This document shows, in pieces, positions 1-11,279 of a stretch of DNA of 64,000 nt (positions are counted from its first letter, which is position 1; each line of letters starts with the position of its first letter). This DNA comes from Rutpela maculata (Eukaryota > Arthropoda > Insecta > Coleoptera > Cerambycidae). The notes beneath the pieces are model-generated. The model worked only from the letters and a program-made list of their open reading frames with translations. It was not told the origin of the DNA and did no database searches. The stretch covers positions 366,235,249-366,299,248 of the forward strand of contig OW386285.2 in NCBI GenBank assembly GCA_936432065.2, given 5' to 3'. The translations under genes were made by a program, and so were the position numbers.

Positions 1-133
1 CGTAACGTCCGCGTATACACTGATATACAAGCCGCTAGAAGGTGGGATGAGAACGCTGTATTTCCCAAGATAGGTGGGTCACCCATCCAAGTACTAACCG
101 CGCTCGACGTTGCTTCATCGGAATATCGACTGA
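1..133 (-). repeat. 5S rRNA-like SINE/pseudogene fragment, copy 1
   Basis: Read on the minus strand, this stretch contains GCGGTTAGTACTTGGATGGG followed by TGACC, which matches the 3' half of metazoan 5S rRNA including the box C part of the internal Pol III promoter. It is preceded by an AAGCAACGTCGAGC-like segment, as in 5S. The expected end of 5S is then replaced by a tail containing TTCTAGCGGCTTGTATATCA, which recurs next to the second copy at 1950-2056. A shared non-5S tail argues for a dispersed 5S-derived SINE rather than a functional 5S gene. The element runs off the left edge of the window. Confidence 0.6.
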
Positions 134-300
134 TATTCACATTAAAGTCGCCTCTACGCTCGCCCTGAAACAAGAGTTATTATTAAAAAATAAAAATAAA
201 ATGTTTTCATGTGAAAAACTGACAGGAAGACATATATTTACTTGACAGATATATTAAAAATAACAAAAAACAATCATTCTTTTAGAGCCGACCAGTTTTA

Positions 301-930
301 AAAAATAAATACCTAGTATTTCTACTTACATAATTCTTAAAAATTATTATTTTGGGTATTCAGCATTTATTTTTTTATTTTTTATTTTCTAATAGTAACT
401 TTTGTTTCGAATTGGATTTATATCCTCCTAATGATTAGAACTCATTAGGAGGACGAAAGAACGGACGAGAGAACGAAAAGATTTGTTTAGAGGTTTTAAT
501 CAATCGAAGACATATGAGATACTTCATTTATTGGAGCATGCATGCGGTGAGCGAAAATTTTAAACTTTTTTCTTTGTGCTTTTTAATATTTTTTGGCCTT
601 GAAATGTAACAAATGTTTGATTGTGATGTAGTATTTTCTAGGTAGGGCTAAAGAATTCCTCGTAAAGGAGGCTTCTTATACTATATTGGCATGATCAGAC
701 TTGAATCATCAATATATGTATAGAAAGATTGGTTGTTTTATTGTTTTTCATGGTGAATGTTAGAAAGAAGTCGTTTCGTAGGGGGAACTCTTGTTGATCT
801 TCTATTTTGGTCAGACTTTCACCAATGGTATCTGAAAGAAACGAATGTTTTCTTTGAAAGTTCTCTGCTGAATACCCAAAATAACAATTTTTAACAATGA
901 TGTAAGCAGAAATACTAGGTATTCATTTTT
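301..930. repeat. Inverted-repeat unit with about 65-bp arms
   Basis: The arm at 301-367 (containing ACCTAGTATTTCTACTTACA and TTTTGGGTATTCAGCA) is the reverse complement of 866-930 with a few mismatches. The 500 bp between them is AT-rich and has no recognisable coding content; the minus-strand frame at 811-1116 is not supported. This is probably a small non-autonomous DNA element. No target duplication was identified. Confidence 0.6.
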
Positions 931-1164
931 TTCTACAGAGTATTCCTTGATTAAACTTGCAGTTGATGAAATGGACACACACCTTAGAATATCTTTTGCG
1001 CATTTAGGGATCATCTCTACTTGCCTGAAATTTAATTTTGTGGGTAATTTTAGTTTTTTTAAATCGCGGAGGCCATGGAAATTAAGCAAAAACTTCTTTC
1101 TTGTTACGTAAAGCACCTTTTCTGGAAAAAATACAGCAAAATATCAGTAAGGAAAGGTATTCAG

Positions 1165-1444
1165 GTTGAAAAGTTATACTAGTATGTTAAATTTCAAGAA
1201 CACCCGCCTACTTTGATGATTTTTTAAATTTTTTCACTATATCTACATTTTACGCAAAAAAAAATAGAATGTCGATTTAGAAAGTTTGATCCATCACGCA
1301 TTCAAGAAAATTTTCTTAGTTGTTTCTTTTTAAAATAACGAGACCAACCCAAAATAGAAATATACTGATATTGTGAAAAACGATTAAAATTATCAAAGTA
1401 GGCGAATCTTTTTAAAATTTTGTATAGGAGTATAATTTTTCAAT
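1165..1444. repeat. Inverted-repeat unit
   Basis: The left arm, from TTGAAAAGTTATACTAG to GCCTACTTTGATGATTTT (about 1165-1228), pairs with the right arm ATTATCAAAGTAGGC to TATAATTTTTCAA (about 1385-1444). The arms are diverged, suggesting an old insertion. Confidence 0.55.
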
Positions 1445-1949
1445 CCTGGGGCGAGCATAGATGCGACTTGAATGTACAAGTTTTCATAACAAACTATCAC
1501 CATCCCAAATTTTATCTTTCCTCAGCTTTATACTCCCAATCCTTTCTATTCTCTTTTTTTTGTGTCTTTTTGTTTCTAAATTCCATTCATCTCATCAAAA
1601 TCCAAACTCTTTAAATCCTAACTTTCATTTCGACCACATTTTCCTGGAGGTAGGGAGACCACCAAGGGCGGTAGTTCTCGAACGGATTTTTTCGTTTACT
1701 TTTCCCAACATTTTTCAGTGCGCGTATGCTACGACAAAGTGTCATTTTAATTATCTCTTAAGTGTTTCTATATATTATTGTTTAATAAAATTGTTCATTT
1801 TAAGTAATTTATTTTCTATACCTACAGGAGTATTAACTATTTTCCTTTAATCAATTATTGTTTTAGTCAAACACCCAACTTTACATACACCACGCTGCGT
1901 GCCGTGGTTGTCTATTTGGCCCCGGGCCAGGTTATTATTATTACACGTA

Positions 1950-2056
1950 TTTCGATACTTACATTGAAGCAACGTTCATCGCGGTTAGTACTTGGTTGGC
2001 TGGGAAAACACGGCGATCTCGTCCACCTTCTAGCGGTTTGTATATCAGTGTATACC
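1950..2056 (+). repeat. 5S rRNA-like SINE/pseudogene fragment, copy 2
   Basis: GAAGCAACGTTCATCGCGG followed by TTAGTACTTGGTTGG resembles the 3' half of 5S rRNA, but the GGATGGGTGACC part is degraded. The following ACCTTCTAGCGG-TTTGTATATCAGTGTATAC tail is nearly identical to the tail of copy 1. The two copies therefore share both a 5S-like head and a common tail, in opposite orientation about 1.9 kb apart. Confidence 0.55.
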
Positions 2057-2109
2057 TAGAAGCTATGTAATTTGAGGCGAGGATTACCTTTGAAGAGGAT
2101 GTAAAGCAG

Positions 2110-3290
2110 TCGGTCCTTTGTCTATTAAATGTTAGAAAAGTAAATATCCCTAATCGTTCTTTTACACCCGAAAAATGTAAAGTTTTATTCGGGACGTCAA
2201 AGAACAATTTCCTAAATTTTCAAAAATCTCAGATATTTCCGCTAAGTTTTCTTATGACTAGCCTAAAATTATTATTCGAATAATTTTTACACATTCTTCT
2301 TTTTCTATATTCCTTAAATAATACTTATTTTTGAAAATGTTTATCGATGTTTATAAAAATCTTCACATCATTAAAATTCTTGTATTAGAACATCTTGGAA
2401 TGGCATCTTTAAATAGAAATAACTACTGAATTTTAAATAAAACAGTACCTGTTGTATGTTGTAAAGTCATTATTAATTACAGTGATGAATTCAAAGGAAT
2501 TCTAGAAGATTACTGATTCACAATAATTTTACATTAATATGTATTGTTAACTCATTGAACTGTAATCGATTGTTATTGATTTATGTTACATCCTAGTGAC
2601 ATGATTCTTCTTGAAAATCAGTCTTCCCAAGGTTTTGCCGCAATTTATTGGTTGGATAGGTAATACCATTCTTTAATTCCATACTTGCGGTTCTGAGGTC
2701 GTTGTTTATTGCATTATGCACTGCATATAATAAATAAACAAATAGGTAATATTGTTTAAATACAAAAAATACAATAATAGTGGAGTTGATGCGGGTTTTA
2801 ACCCAGGAACCCCGCCTACAAGAGTGAAATCATCGGAAACTTTTTGCAACATCTTTTTTGTATTAAAAACTGCAACTACCTGTATATCTCGTACGCTTAT
2901 TAATATTTAATTGTTTAAACAAATAGTTGTTGCAAAATGAAAAATTACGGCAATTTTTTGCCAGAATAGTGAATAACTTGTATAATACGGAAAAAACGAA
3001 TGTTTCCCTTTCCAGGGTGGAACTCAAAAAAAATTGATCACTGGAACTGAAAAAAATTTAAAAAAAAATTGAACCTACTTCAAAAAAAATTTGGTAAAAG
3101 TTTTGAAATAAGATTTCACTGTCGATTAGGCGACGGTGACGTTAAATAACTCAGAAACTGTGGCGCTTACCTTACTTAAATATTTCAGAAACTATGGTAA
3201 TTCCATCGAAAATTCTAAGAATCGCAATTAAATGTTATTAATTAAACTTTCAAATGAATTATTATATGTTTCTGTAGAATAAGAAACAAT
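2110..3290. other. AT-rich stretch without recognised features
   Basis: I see no gene, repeat arm or RNA here that I can support. The stretch is AT-rich with many stop codons on both strands. Confidence 0.4.
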
Positions 3291-3301
3291 CAGGGCTGAC
3301 A

Positions 3302-3400
3302 GCAGGGGGGGGGGGGGGGCAGGGGGGGCAGGGGGGGCAGGGGGGGGGGCAGGGGGGGCTGCAGCCTCCGGGGCCCGGGCCCGAAGGGGCCCGGCACCAT
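3302..3400. repeat. G-rich low-complexity tract
   Basis: A run of about 17 G is followed by four or five blocks of 7-10 G separated by CA, then a GGGGCCCGGGCCCG-like segment. Multiple G runs of this length could form G-quadruplexes. The neighbouring 3490-3550 segment is also GC-rich (GGGGGGGCCCGCC), unlike the AT-rich surroundings. Confidence 0.8.
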
Positions 3401-3549
3401 CACTGTTATATACATTTTAGTATTGATTGTATTTCAAATGAAATATTATGTGTATTGAAAATTAGTATTTTTGATGTGTCCCAGACGAGGGGGGGCCCGC
3501 CAATTTGATTTTACCCCTGGGCCCGTACCGGCTCTCCACGGGCCTGTAA

Positions 3550-4750
3550 ACAATGACCGAAAGAAAACTCCCTTTCGCCATATTGGAGTCGCCATTTTAG
3601 ATTTCTTTGTTTTGGCTTCAGATTCGTAATCATCATGCCCAAAAACAGTTGTTTTAATTGCAATTTTTTTGTATTTAAATGGTTTATTATTGATTGTTTA
3701 TGAAATAATCCATTTTTGCAAACGCATTTGTTGAGTGGATTCATCGTGCTATGCGAAAATTAACTGTGGAGAAAACAATAAGTGCTCAAATGAATTTGAG
3801 TAATTTATTTTTGTGCATTTGTGTTTTGACGAGCTGTATACACGGAATAAAGAATTACTATATACACAATTGCTAAATTACCGTCAATATGGCATCAATG
3901 TTTTTATTCCTTTTAAAAATTCAGCTCAATTGTCAGAATTTTGTACGGTCGGCCATTATTTACACTATTTACAGTGGATTTGGATAAATACTAGCACAGT
4001 TGTTTAACACGTGTAAGTCTGGTATAAGAAATATACTACCTACAAAGGACGTTTTGAGCTGTGTATTAAATAGTTCTTTGGAAAAATGCGATAAATGCAA
4101 AAATTCCCAATCTAATTGATTTTGGTTGGGACTTGAGGAATAATGCGTGTATCCTTAAGTTAATAACTAAATGTTCGTCCTAATGTACCTTTCGAAAATG
4201 TATTTTGCAAGTGTAAACTTTAAAAAGTACCAGAACTGTAGTTGTAGCAAAGCTGAGTTAAAATATATAATATGTTGATATTGTGAGAGCAAATTGTTAG
4301 ATGAAACTTTAGTTTAAGTTTCCATAATAATATATAGCTTCCATATTGTTATTTGTCATGCACAAGGAGTAAATTTTAGTATATTTAGTGCATGTCGCTT
4401 TCTGTGTCTCATGAATACTTTAAGTTTTCATTTATAATGTAATAATTTTAGTTAGTAAGTAAAATTACTCTTTCAATTTTTCTTTTTTTTTTCATCAAAA
4501 AAAAAAATAATATTTACGTATAAGTAATAAGCATAATAAAAACGTTTTGTAAATATTTTGCAATCACAGTATATTGTGGTACAAATAAGTGATCGGCCAG
4601 AACATTCGAGTCGTGCACTTATACACTCAAAACGGCAGTGGAAATAGAGAAGCGCTGTACAAAAATAATATCTTTCACAACAATAAGGCAATGCAAATAA
4701 ATCTTTTACTAAAATCTACTGCATTCTTTTCTGTAATTATCATATTAGAT
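3550..4750. other. AT-rich stretch without recognised features
   Basis: Short open frames occur (for example 3511-3744 minus and 3813-4007 plus), but none shows recognisable family motifs or splice structure. Treated as non-coding. Confidence 0.4.
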
Positions 4751-4770
4751 TGGCGGTACATGACCAGTTA

Positions 4771-5276
4771 GGTGCAACGTTTTTAAAATGCATGCCAATC
4801 ATATATATGAATGAAATTATCATGAATATGCCAGAAACGCAAATTTTAGGCAGTCGTCGAGTGCAGAAGAGTGTGCAAATCGTTTTTTTTTTTTGTTCTT
4901 TTTTTGTTTTTTTTTTTTTTATTTTAAAATGTATGCCAATAGTGCCAACCGAAAAGCCTTGAAAAAAAATCCAAAATCAAAATCATCCAAAATCAAGAAC
5001 ACCAAAAAATTTTACGATTTAATGTGTGCATCAACAGTTGTTTTGCGCGCGGAAACTGCATGCCAATGAATTTCCGCTGGATTCTTTTTCACGGCTTTTC
5101 GTTTGGCACTATTGGCATCCATTTTAAAATTTAAAAAAAAACAAAAAAAAAACAACAAAAATCGATTTGCACACCCTTCTGCACGCGACGACTGCCTAAA
5201 ATTTGCATTTCTGGCATATTCATGGTAATTTCATTCATATATATGATTGGCATGCATTTTAAAAACGTTGCACCTG
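4771..5276. repeat. Palindromic (foldback) element, about 0.5 kb
   Basis: The left arm begins GGTGCAACGTTTTTAAAATG and the right arm ends with its complement, CATTTTAAAAACGTTGCACC. The arms continue inward for about 190 bp, through CCTAAAATTTGC, an A/T-rich tract and GGCACTATTGGCAT, to an asymmetric spacer of roughly 130 bp. The apparent open frame at 4750-4962 is one arm of this palindrome. Confidence 0.85.
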
Positions 5277-6310
5277 CAGCAGTACAAAAATTTTCGGAAA
5301 ACGTTTTGCAATCGCAGTCAGACTGACCCCCTCCACATCTACATCTGCAAGGTTATTCCAGCTAATCTACGTATTTAACTAACTATATCTTCGAGTGCAA
5401 ACCCTTACATTTTAAGAACGTCTTTCGAGAAGGTAGATTCCTGACTATTTAGGCCCTCATCGACTTTACTATAAAGAAGGAGTTTGTTGAATAAAATAAA
5501 TATCCATCAAAGTACACCCACTGAAAATCATTTGTTTAAATAATTTCCTCGAGTAAATGCAATTTATCTGTTGCAGTAAATTGTTTCATTAAATTTCACA
5601 TTCTATTAGATTACCATAACAAGAAAAGAACTGACTAATCTTCACGTAGTTCCTCAATCATTCTCATGTTAACGACAGTGAAGGTGAAGGTGCTCAGGTT
5701 TCTAATCACCCCAGGGCAAATTAGTAATTTATGGATTCATATAGTTCTTGTCAATTAATTTATTTATTTACTGTTTCCTATGTTTATAGTTCTAGGGTTT
5801 CTTTAAACTGGAAGTAACAGAATCATCCTTGACTGGTTCCTATTAAAAGGACGCTGTTTGTCCTCTACATTTGAAAGTTTTCATCCGGTATTCGTTATTA
5901 AAAGGAATATAAAGACAGCGAATAGTAGACGTGTTGAATGAAATAACTACTATGGGGTCATTTCCGATAATTCTATATTATATTGCGACTTTTTCAACAT
6001 TATCATAATTTGTTTAATACAAAAACTAGTCATACAAAATTTCACGTCTTTATCTATGATAGTTTTCAAAATATTAAGCCTCAAAGTTGCCGCGGACGGG
6101 AAAAGAAACTCGTGCCCGCGTGACGTCATTAGGCTTAAACAGACAGCAGTAGCAGCTTGACGGTCCGCGCCGCGCCGTCTTCTCAGTGAAATTGCATGTA
6201 TGTATTATATGTAATGTAATGTGTAATTATATATGTAAAGTTTACATGTGCATAAAGAGACGTGTAGGTGATTTTTTTTTATATACTTTGTGCTTTTTTT
6301 AAAACAAAAA

Positions 6311-6448
6311 ATGTGCGAAAGGGGCTTTGTAAAAGCAGATTCTTCCAATCTTGCGGAGGTAGACTTGCTAATGGTTATGGAATATTTTAATTCCAGTCAC
6401 GAATATTTAAGTGCAGAAATGAGAGGAAGTAAGTGCAAAGGTAAATAA
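6311..6448 (+). CDS. Possible N-terminal exon of SWIM zinc-finger protein
   Basis: The frame begins MCERGFVKAD, runs to SAEMRGSKCK and can be read to a stop at 6446-6448, or spliced at G|GTAAAT (6440/6441). The segment LSAEMRGSK resembles the short conserved region that precedes the SWIM finger in insect proteins of the uncharacterised SWIM/YqaJ-exonuclease-like family. That comparison is from memory of the family. The next candidate coding block is the SWIM frame at 6800-7066, on the same strand. The middle part expected in that family is not visible, so the gene may be incomplete. Confidence 0.4.
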   Translation: MCERGFVKADSSNLAEVDLLMVMEYFNSSHEYLSAEMRGSKCKGK

Positions 6449-6799
6449 GATCTTATTTTAATGATACATATAAAAATTACTTCATTGTACAGGATTTTCA
6501 AAATAAAACTAAATATGTGTCTAGCATGAAATTTACTACTTTATTTTACAAAAAAAGTTCTTATTTAACAGTTTGCCGACAACAAGCACCTGGACAGTAA
6601 ACAACCATTTTAAGGGCGAGTGGGGCAAATATTTTTCTGAATTATTTTTGTGGAAAACATTATTACCTGCTTAATTCCTACTGAATATTGGTGAGAATAA
6701 TTATTGTATTAATTAAATATATTTTTACGCGAATTCTTATAAATTATAATTATGTTTTACACGCTTTCTAACTAAATGTTTTAAAATTTTGTTTGCTTT

Positions 6800-7066
6800 T
6801 TGTTTTTTTATTTTCTATTTTCCGAAATAATCCCGGAGTATAAAATAAATGCAAAAAATTATAAAGTTTCATGTGGCATAAATGCAAAAGAACATAATAT
6901 TGTAGAGGTAAAGTGCGAAGATTGTGCAGCTTGTGATGGTGGTTGTAACCATGCAATAGCTCTTGTAATGTGGTTATATCGCCGAAGTGAAGAACCCTTG
7001 CCAACCAATATAGTTTGCTATTGGAAAAATCTAGCATGCTTTATTTTTCTACAATATATTAAATAA
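6800..7066 (+). CDS. SWIM-type zinc-finger protein fragment
   Basis: The frame contains IIPEYKINAKNYKVS and then KCEDCAACDGGCNHAIALVM followed by WLYRRSEEP. This gives a C-x2-C-x6-C-x-H zinc ligand set, as in SWIM fingers, followed by the WxxRRSEEP segment typical of a large uncharacterised insect family. Full-length members, as I recall them, continue into a YqaJ-like exonuclease domain; no such domain is seen here, and the frame drifts into AT-rich sequence after residue 75 (CYWKN). The ATG at 6800 is not a convincing start: the real exon probably begins near IIPEYK by splicing. It lies inside the 5952-8828 TIR element. Confidence 0.6.
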   Translation: MFFYFLFSEIIPEYKINAKNYKVSCGINAKEHNIVEVKCEDCAACDGGCNHAIALVMWLYRRSEEPLPTNIVCYWKNLACFIFLQYIK

Positions 7067-7242
7067 TAAAATATAATGTATTACTTGATAGATAAAACAT
7101 CTTTTTCTGAAATCGATCGGCAATGTCTACATTTTCGGCGCGATTTCAGATCGAAAAATGCACAATTCCAGTATTTTACTCCGTTGCTAAGAAACTATCA
7201 GAAAATAGACCGGAAAAGATCCGTTGCCAAGCAACGATCAAC

Positions 7243-7306
7243 AAAATCGTACGGGAATGTTACTTTCCCGGCCTAGGCCGGGAAAGTAATGTTCCCGTAC
7301 GGTTTT
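7243..7306. repeat. Near-perfect 64-bp GC-rich palindrome
   Basis: Arms of 32 bp with one mismatch meet at the centre GGCC-TAGGCC with no loop. The arm reads CGTACGGGAATG then TTACTTTCCCGGCC. Upstream, TCCGTTGCCAAGCAACGATC (7219-7238) is a further small hairpin. The sequence stands out from the AT-rich element around it. Function is unknown. Confidence 0.9.
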
Positions 7307-7460
7307 TTATGTATATTTTAGACAATAAATAAATACACGCAGACAAACGAACTCACATTAAAATTGTATTCATTAGTAAGCAGTTAGATTGTAATGAAGA
7401 AATGTTATACATTAATACAAATTCCTTGATTTAAAATAATATTGATTGTGATTTCAGAAA

Positions 7461-7598
7461 AAATAGTATGTGTACTTCGGTGTGAAAGCACATTCCCGGA
7501 CTTCGATGCTTGTTGGCCTCGGCTAGCGCCTCGGCCAACAATTTGCATCGTCGTCCGGGAATGTATTGCTTTCACACCTAAATACGCAATATACTATT
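7461..7598. repeat. 138-bp palindrome with GAGGCGC-AGCCGAG core
   Basis: The arms run from AAATAGTAT, through CGGTGTGAAAGCACATTCCC and CGATGC-TTGTTGGC, to a centre that on the minus strand reads CCGAGGCGCTAGCCGAGG, and mirror back to ATACTATT. Arms are about 60 bp with scattered mismatches. The core motif recurs in the palindrome at 13603-13703. Confidence 0.85.
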
Positions 7599-8463
7599 AT
7601 TCTCATGTAAACTCTATCTTCTGGAATAATTAATTAAGATTTCCAACTCTTGTGGTAAAGTTACGCGAGACGCTTGTCGCTCCTAGACGAAATAGGTAAG
7701 AAACCTTTTCGGCTTCTATGTCCCCTTCTAGTCGTGGACTACGAACTTCGAATTTATCGGTCAGTGTTTCGAACGCGAAGGACAGTTATGTAGTGGTATT
7801 ATTCTAGATTTAGATTAGGAATTTTCGCTAGTGTATCAACGTTGTGTACAGTTTGTGTTTTCCATGGTTTTTACATTACATTTTGGCGTTAAATTTCTCA
7901 TATTATTTTCATTGTAATACAAAAAAAATTGAAGTACGGCTCTGGACAGCGGTGACTAACTCTAGCCAGCATATAAATGACTTCGACTGTGATATTTTTT
8001 TGGCTTTTTTTATTCCTACTAAACTTCTGACGTAATTTATACTTACTTATTTATTTAAAAAATATATCTCTTCTAAATTTTATGTTTATTGGTATTTACC
8101 TTTGCAATAGGCTCCTGTTTTTTCATTTAAGAGCACAGCCCGACGCATTATTTGTTGCCAAAGAACTGTTTTCTTTTTGTCTGTCGGCAAACGAATAAAA
8201 TATTTGTCTGGTGTTGACGCCGTCGCGCGTCGTGCTTTTGCATTCAGGAACAATACAATATTTATATTTATTTTTGGTGCGGTATGATGACATTTTTATT
8301 CAAATCACAAAACAAAACAGTTTCGAAGTTTAACAATGTCTTTATCTGAACTAACCTAATGAGAGCAATATAGCGCGCGCCCTGTGTATTGTACGGGAGT
8401 CGCCTCACACCTTTAAGCCTAATGACGTCATTCGGCTCGGTCGGTTTTAGATGTGCCGCGCGA

Positions 8464-8701
8464 TAGAGTTGGGTAGTAACTCGTATGATTCGTATCATTG
8501 AATCGAATCCTGGCAGTGATTCGAATGGTACAAATCCTACAAAAGCAAAAGATTCGTATATTTCCTATCGATGTTGTAACCGTATCCGTTTGTACAATCA
8601 AGACAGTTTGGATTCTTGAAAGAATATTTCAGTACGAATTTTTTCTTGATACGGATTCGTTTGGTACGAATCCTTAAAAAGAGTCGAATCGCCCAACTCT
8701 A
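8464..8701. mobile_element. hAT-like MITE, 238 bp, perfect 8-bp TSD
   Basis: The ends are TAGAGTTGGG and CCCAACTCTA, a 10-bp perfect inverted repeat. Both sides are flanked by CCGCGCGA (8456-8463 and 8702-8709), a perfect 8-bp target-site duplication as in hAT elements. The interior is built from repeated GATTCG(T/A) motifs and has no coding capacity. It sits in the right TIR region of the 5952-8828 element and is therefore younger than it. Confidence 0.9.
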
Positions 8702-9055
8702 CCGCGCGACTTTAATAATTTTTTTAACATGATCGGATTGACAGATTTGATAATTTTTGGTAGATCATCTTTTTGAAAGTAGTTTTTCAAGAAAATAATA
8801 TTTTTGGAATAGGTCGAAATGACCCCATTTTAGAAATCCCGAAAATCCTTACAAAACGGAACATTGTTAAACATTTTTGAAAAAGAAATTTAACCACCTT
8901 CAAAAAATTTCGCTAAAAAGTATGAAATAAACTTTCGTCGCCCAGTTAATTAAACTCTATTATCTAATATCGATATTGAAGTCGGTTAAAAAACTAGCGA
9001 ATTGAATTATTCTTTTTTTTTATTTCAAAAATATGACATATGTTAGTCCTGTCTT

Positions 9056-9299
9056 TAACCGTTTTCGAGTTATTAAACATTGAAAATCGTATTTAAGCTA
9101 TTTATTATACGAACGGAAATTACAATTATTAAAGTAGTCTATGAAAATGACAAGTATTCTGTTATTATATGAAACGCTGACAAATTTAATAACAGAATAC
9201 TTGTTATTTTCATAGACTACTTTAATAATTGTTATTTCCGTTCGTATGATAAATAGCTTAAATACGATTTTCAATGTTCAATAATTCGAAAACGGTTAA
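9056..9299. repeat. 244-bp palindrome
   Basis: The arm begins TTAACCGTTTTCGAGTTATT and passes through ATTGAAAATCGTATTTAAGC, TATACGAACGGAAAT and AAAGTAGTCTATGAAAATGA to AATAACAGAATACTTG. It is mirrored after a short loop near 9170-9185 and ends AATAATTCGAAAACGGTTAA. Arms are about 110 bp with only a handful of mismatches. Confidence 0.9.
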
Positions 9300-9849
9300 T
9301 AATTTCATACAATACAATTTCTATTAAAAAATATATTATTGCTTCTTTACCTCTCAATTTATGCACGCCACTGTGCTTCCATGAACTTATTAAAAGGGTT
9401 CAATTACAGCCCTACAACTTTCGTTCGAACCTTTTTTTTCCATCTCCAATAATAACGATAATAAAGGGTGGCCTAAACATAATGAATAACCCGTATATAC
9501 GACGGAAGTGCTAATTTCGTTCATATTTTTTAAGTGTTTTGCATTTTGTTATTAACATGAATAAAGAAATATAAATATTGTATAGTTCCAGACTGCAAAG
9601 GTAGATCAGAGTCTACTCCCAATAAAATATTTATTTCATTACCGCAAATGATGAAAGTATTAGGAATTTGTAGCAGCAAGTTATGCACAGGGAGAAATCT
9701 GTTAGTAATAAAGGGACGAAGTGTTGTTGTGAGGATAATTTTTCTAGTGTAATAGGTTATTATTAAAAATTGTACAATAAACAATAATAAGCTTAAAGAG
9801 GATATGGAAAATTATATGTAATATAAAATACCTTTTGCTTGGATCTACG

Positions 9850-10294
9850 TCAATTGGACGTGCGACAATTAGACGCGGTAAAATTGGACGTGTAACATTG
9901 GACGCGTTTTAAAAAAAATCATGTATACACACTCTAACCTAACCTAACCTAAATAATAATTGCAAATACAACATACAAATAGATTCATCATGAAAAATAG
10001 GTTACACTAAAAATATTGTTAATATAGAAAATAATCATCCAAAAAAATTATCAAAATATAATGACATAGAAATTATCAAATATAATTGATTTACACTTGA
10101 AGTTGGGCATTTCCTAGCAAGTAGTCCAAAATGCTTCTGTTCTCATAATCAGCAACCACGGTTTGTAATCATGACAAGGCTATGCAATATGATTATTTTT
10201 AATAAACGCGTCTAATGTTACACGTCTAATTTTACCGCGACTAATTGTCGCACGTGTCATTGTTGCACGCGTCCAATTGTCGCGCGTCCAATTC
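9850..10294. mobile_element. TIR element with repeated ATTGGACGYG motifs
   Basis: The left end reads AATTGGACGTGCGACAATTA, then GACGCGGTAAAATTGGACGT, then GTAACATTGGACGCG. The right end carries the same series inverted, with one extra repeat unit. Arms are about 60-80 bp and are themselves made of short tandem AATTGGACGCG-like units. The interior is AT-rich and contains three CCTAA units (about 9937-9952). No coding sequence was seen. Confidence 0.85.
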
Positions 10295-10369
10295 ATATCA
10301 TATTTTGTCTGGCTGACCTAAAGTCAGATAAATTGAAATAGATATGTATCTAGTTAACCTGCCTCTGTA

Positions 10370-10690
10370 ATTTGACACCCCCTCATTTCAGCACACTTGT
10401 AATCTTTATTATCACAACTGAAGTTGTATGTCTTTGTTGCAGCGTTCGCACAATTTTTTAGTGTGGCTAATTGATCAAATTTTCCTTCACCTCCATGAAA
10501 TTTCTTTACGTGTTTTCGTAAATCACACAAACGTTTAAAAACAGCGTTGCACTAACTGCACGTTGATTTGTAATTCGTTTAAGCTTTAACACTAGGCTCG
10601 TAATCATTATGTTTCAAATTCCATGTAAATCTGCAAAAATATTGCAATTAACACATCCACAGTGGATTTTGAATTCTTGACTTTTGACAT
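10370..10690 (-). pseudogene. C2H2 zinc-finger protein fragment
   Basis: On the minus strand, TCS*CNAVFKRLCDLRKHVK followed by KFHGGEGKFDQLATLKNC gives the spacing C-x2-C-x12-H-x4-H expected of a C2H2 finger, with a stop in place of the residue before the second Cys. Upstream, in other frames, lie CVNCNIFADLHG and FTWNLKHNDYE segments that look like a preceding, frameshifted finger. Downstream the frame continues NFSCDNKDYKCAEMRGCQ. At least one stop and one frameshift mark it as a relic. The parent gene is not recognised. Confidence 0.5.
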
Positions 10691-11279
10691 CAGATTCGTT
10701 ATCAGCTATTTCTAAAACACCTAACTACCAATTTCAACGCAGTTCCGGCGGAAATTGAATACTTTTATCAATTAAATTCTCAATGGACACACGTACGTTT
10801 AAAAAACGTTAAAAAAAATTGAAAACAACACGTTGTTAGAAGGTTGATTCAACGAAAAAATGTCGCGCGAAAAAACGTTTTTGTTAACCAAATACAAACG
10901 TCTTTTAAACGTCATAGATAACGATTAAATAACGTTGTACAGAAATATTTAAAAAATGATAAATATTCGTCAATTTTCAACATGTACGAAACGAAAGAGA
11001 ATGTAGAAATATAAACGTTTTATTAAAGGTTTAAATAACGTTGAATAGCTACTAATTATTTTCGTTAATTAAACGAAATTAAACAGGCTTTAGTAGGTCT
11101 CCATTTTCCAATATATGATGATAAGTTACAGGATGAGCCGTCATGTAGATGAATGGAGAATAAATAGGCTAAGCACTTACTGGTTTTATCATAAAACCCG
11201 TGGGTGGTTTAACCTATCAATGAATAGCATAAAAACTTTTATGCTATCTCGACCCAGCAAGAAAATAATTATCTTTAAC

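Larger units (their letters stand above)
5952..8828. mobile_element. 2.9-kb TIR DNA element with coding cargo
   Basis: ATGGGGTCATTTC at 5952 is mirrored by GAAATGACCCCAT ending at 8828. The shared segment GACGTCATTAGGCTTAAA occurs inside both ends (about 6121 and, inverted, about 8410), so the inverted ends are several hundred bp long and diverged. Inside lie a 45-codon frame (6311-6448), a SWIM-like zinc-finger frame (6800-7066) and two GC-rich palindromes. A hAT-like MITE (8464-8701) is inserted in the right end. No transposase was recognised. The element could be a capsule for the SWIM gene or a non-autonomous element with captured exons. Confidence 0.6.

Noticed and set aside
7243..7306. 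Rho-independent-type terminator
   Set aside because: The hairpin plus T-run resembles one, but the genome is eukaryotic and the T-run is part of AT-rich surroundings.
9056..9299. microRNA precursor
   Set aside because: Arms of about 110 bp with near-perfect pairing exceed normal pre-miRNA; foldback repeat is more likely.
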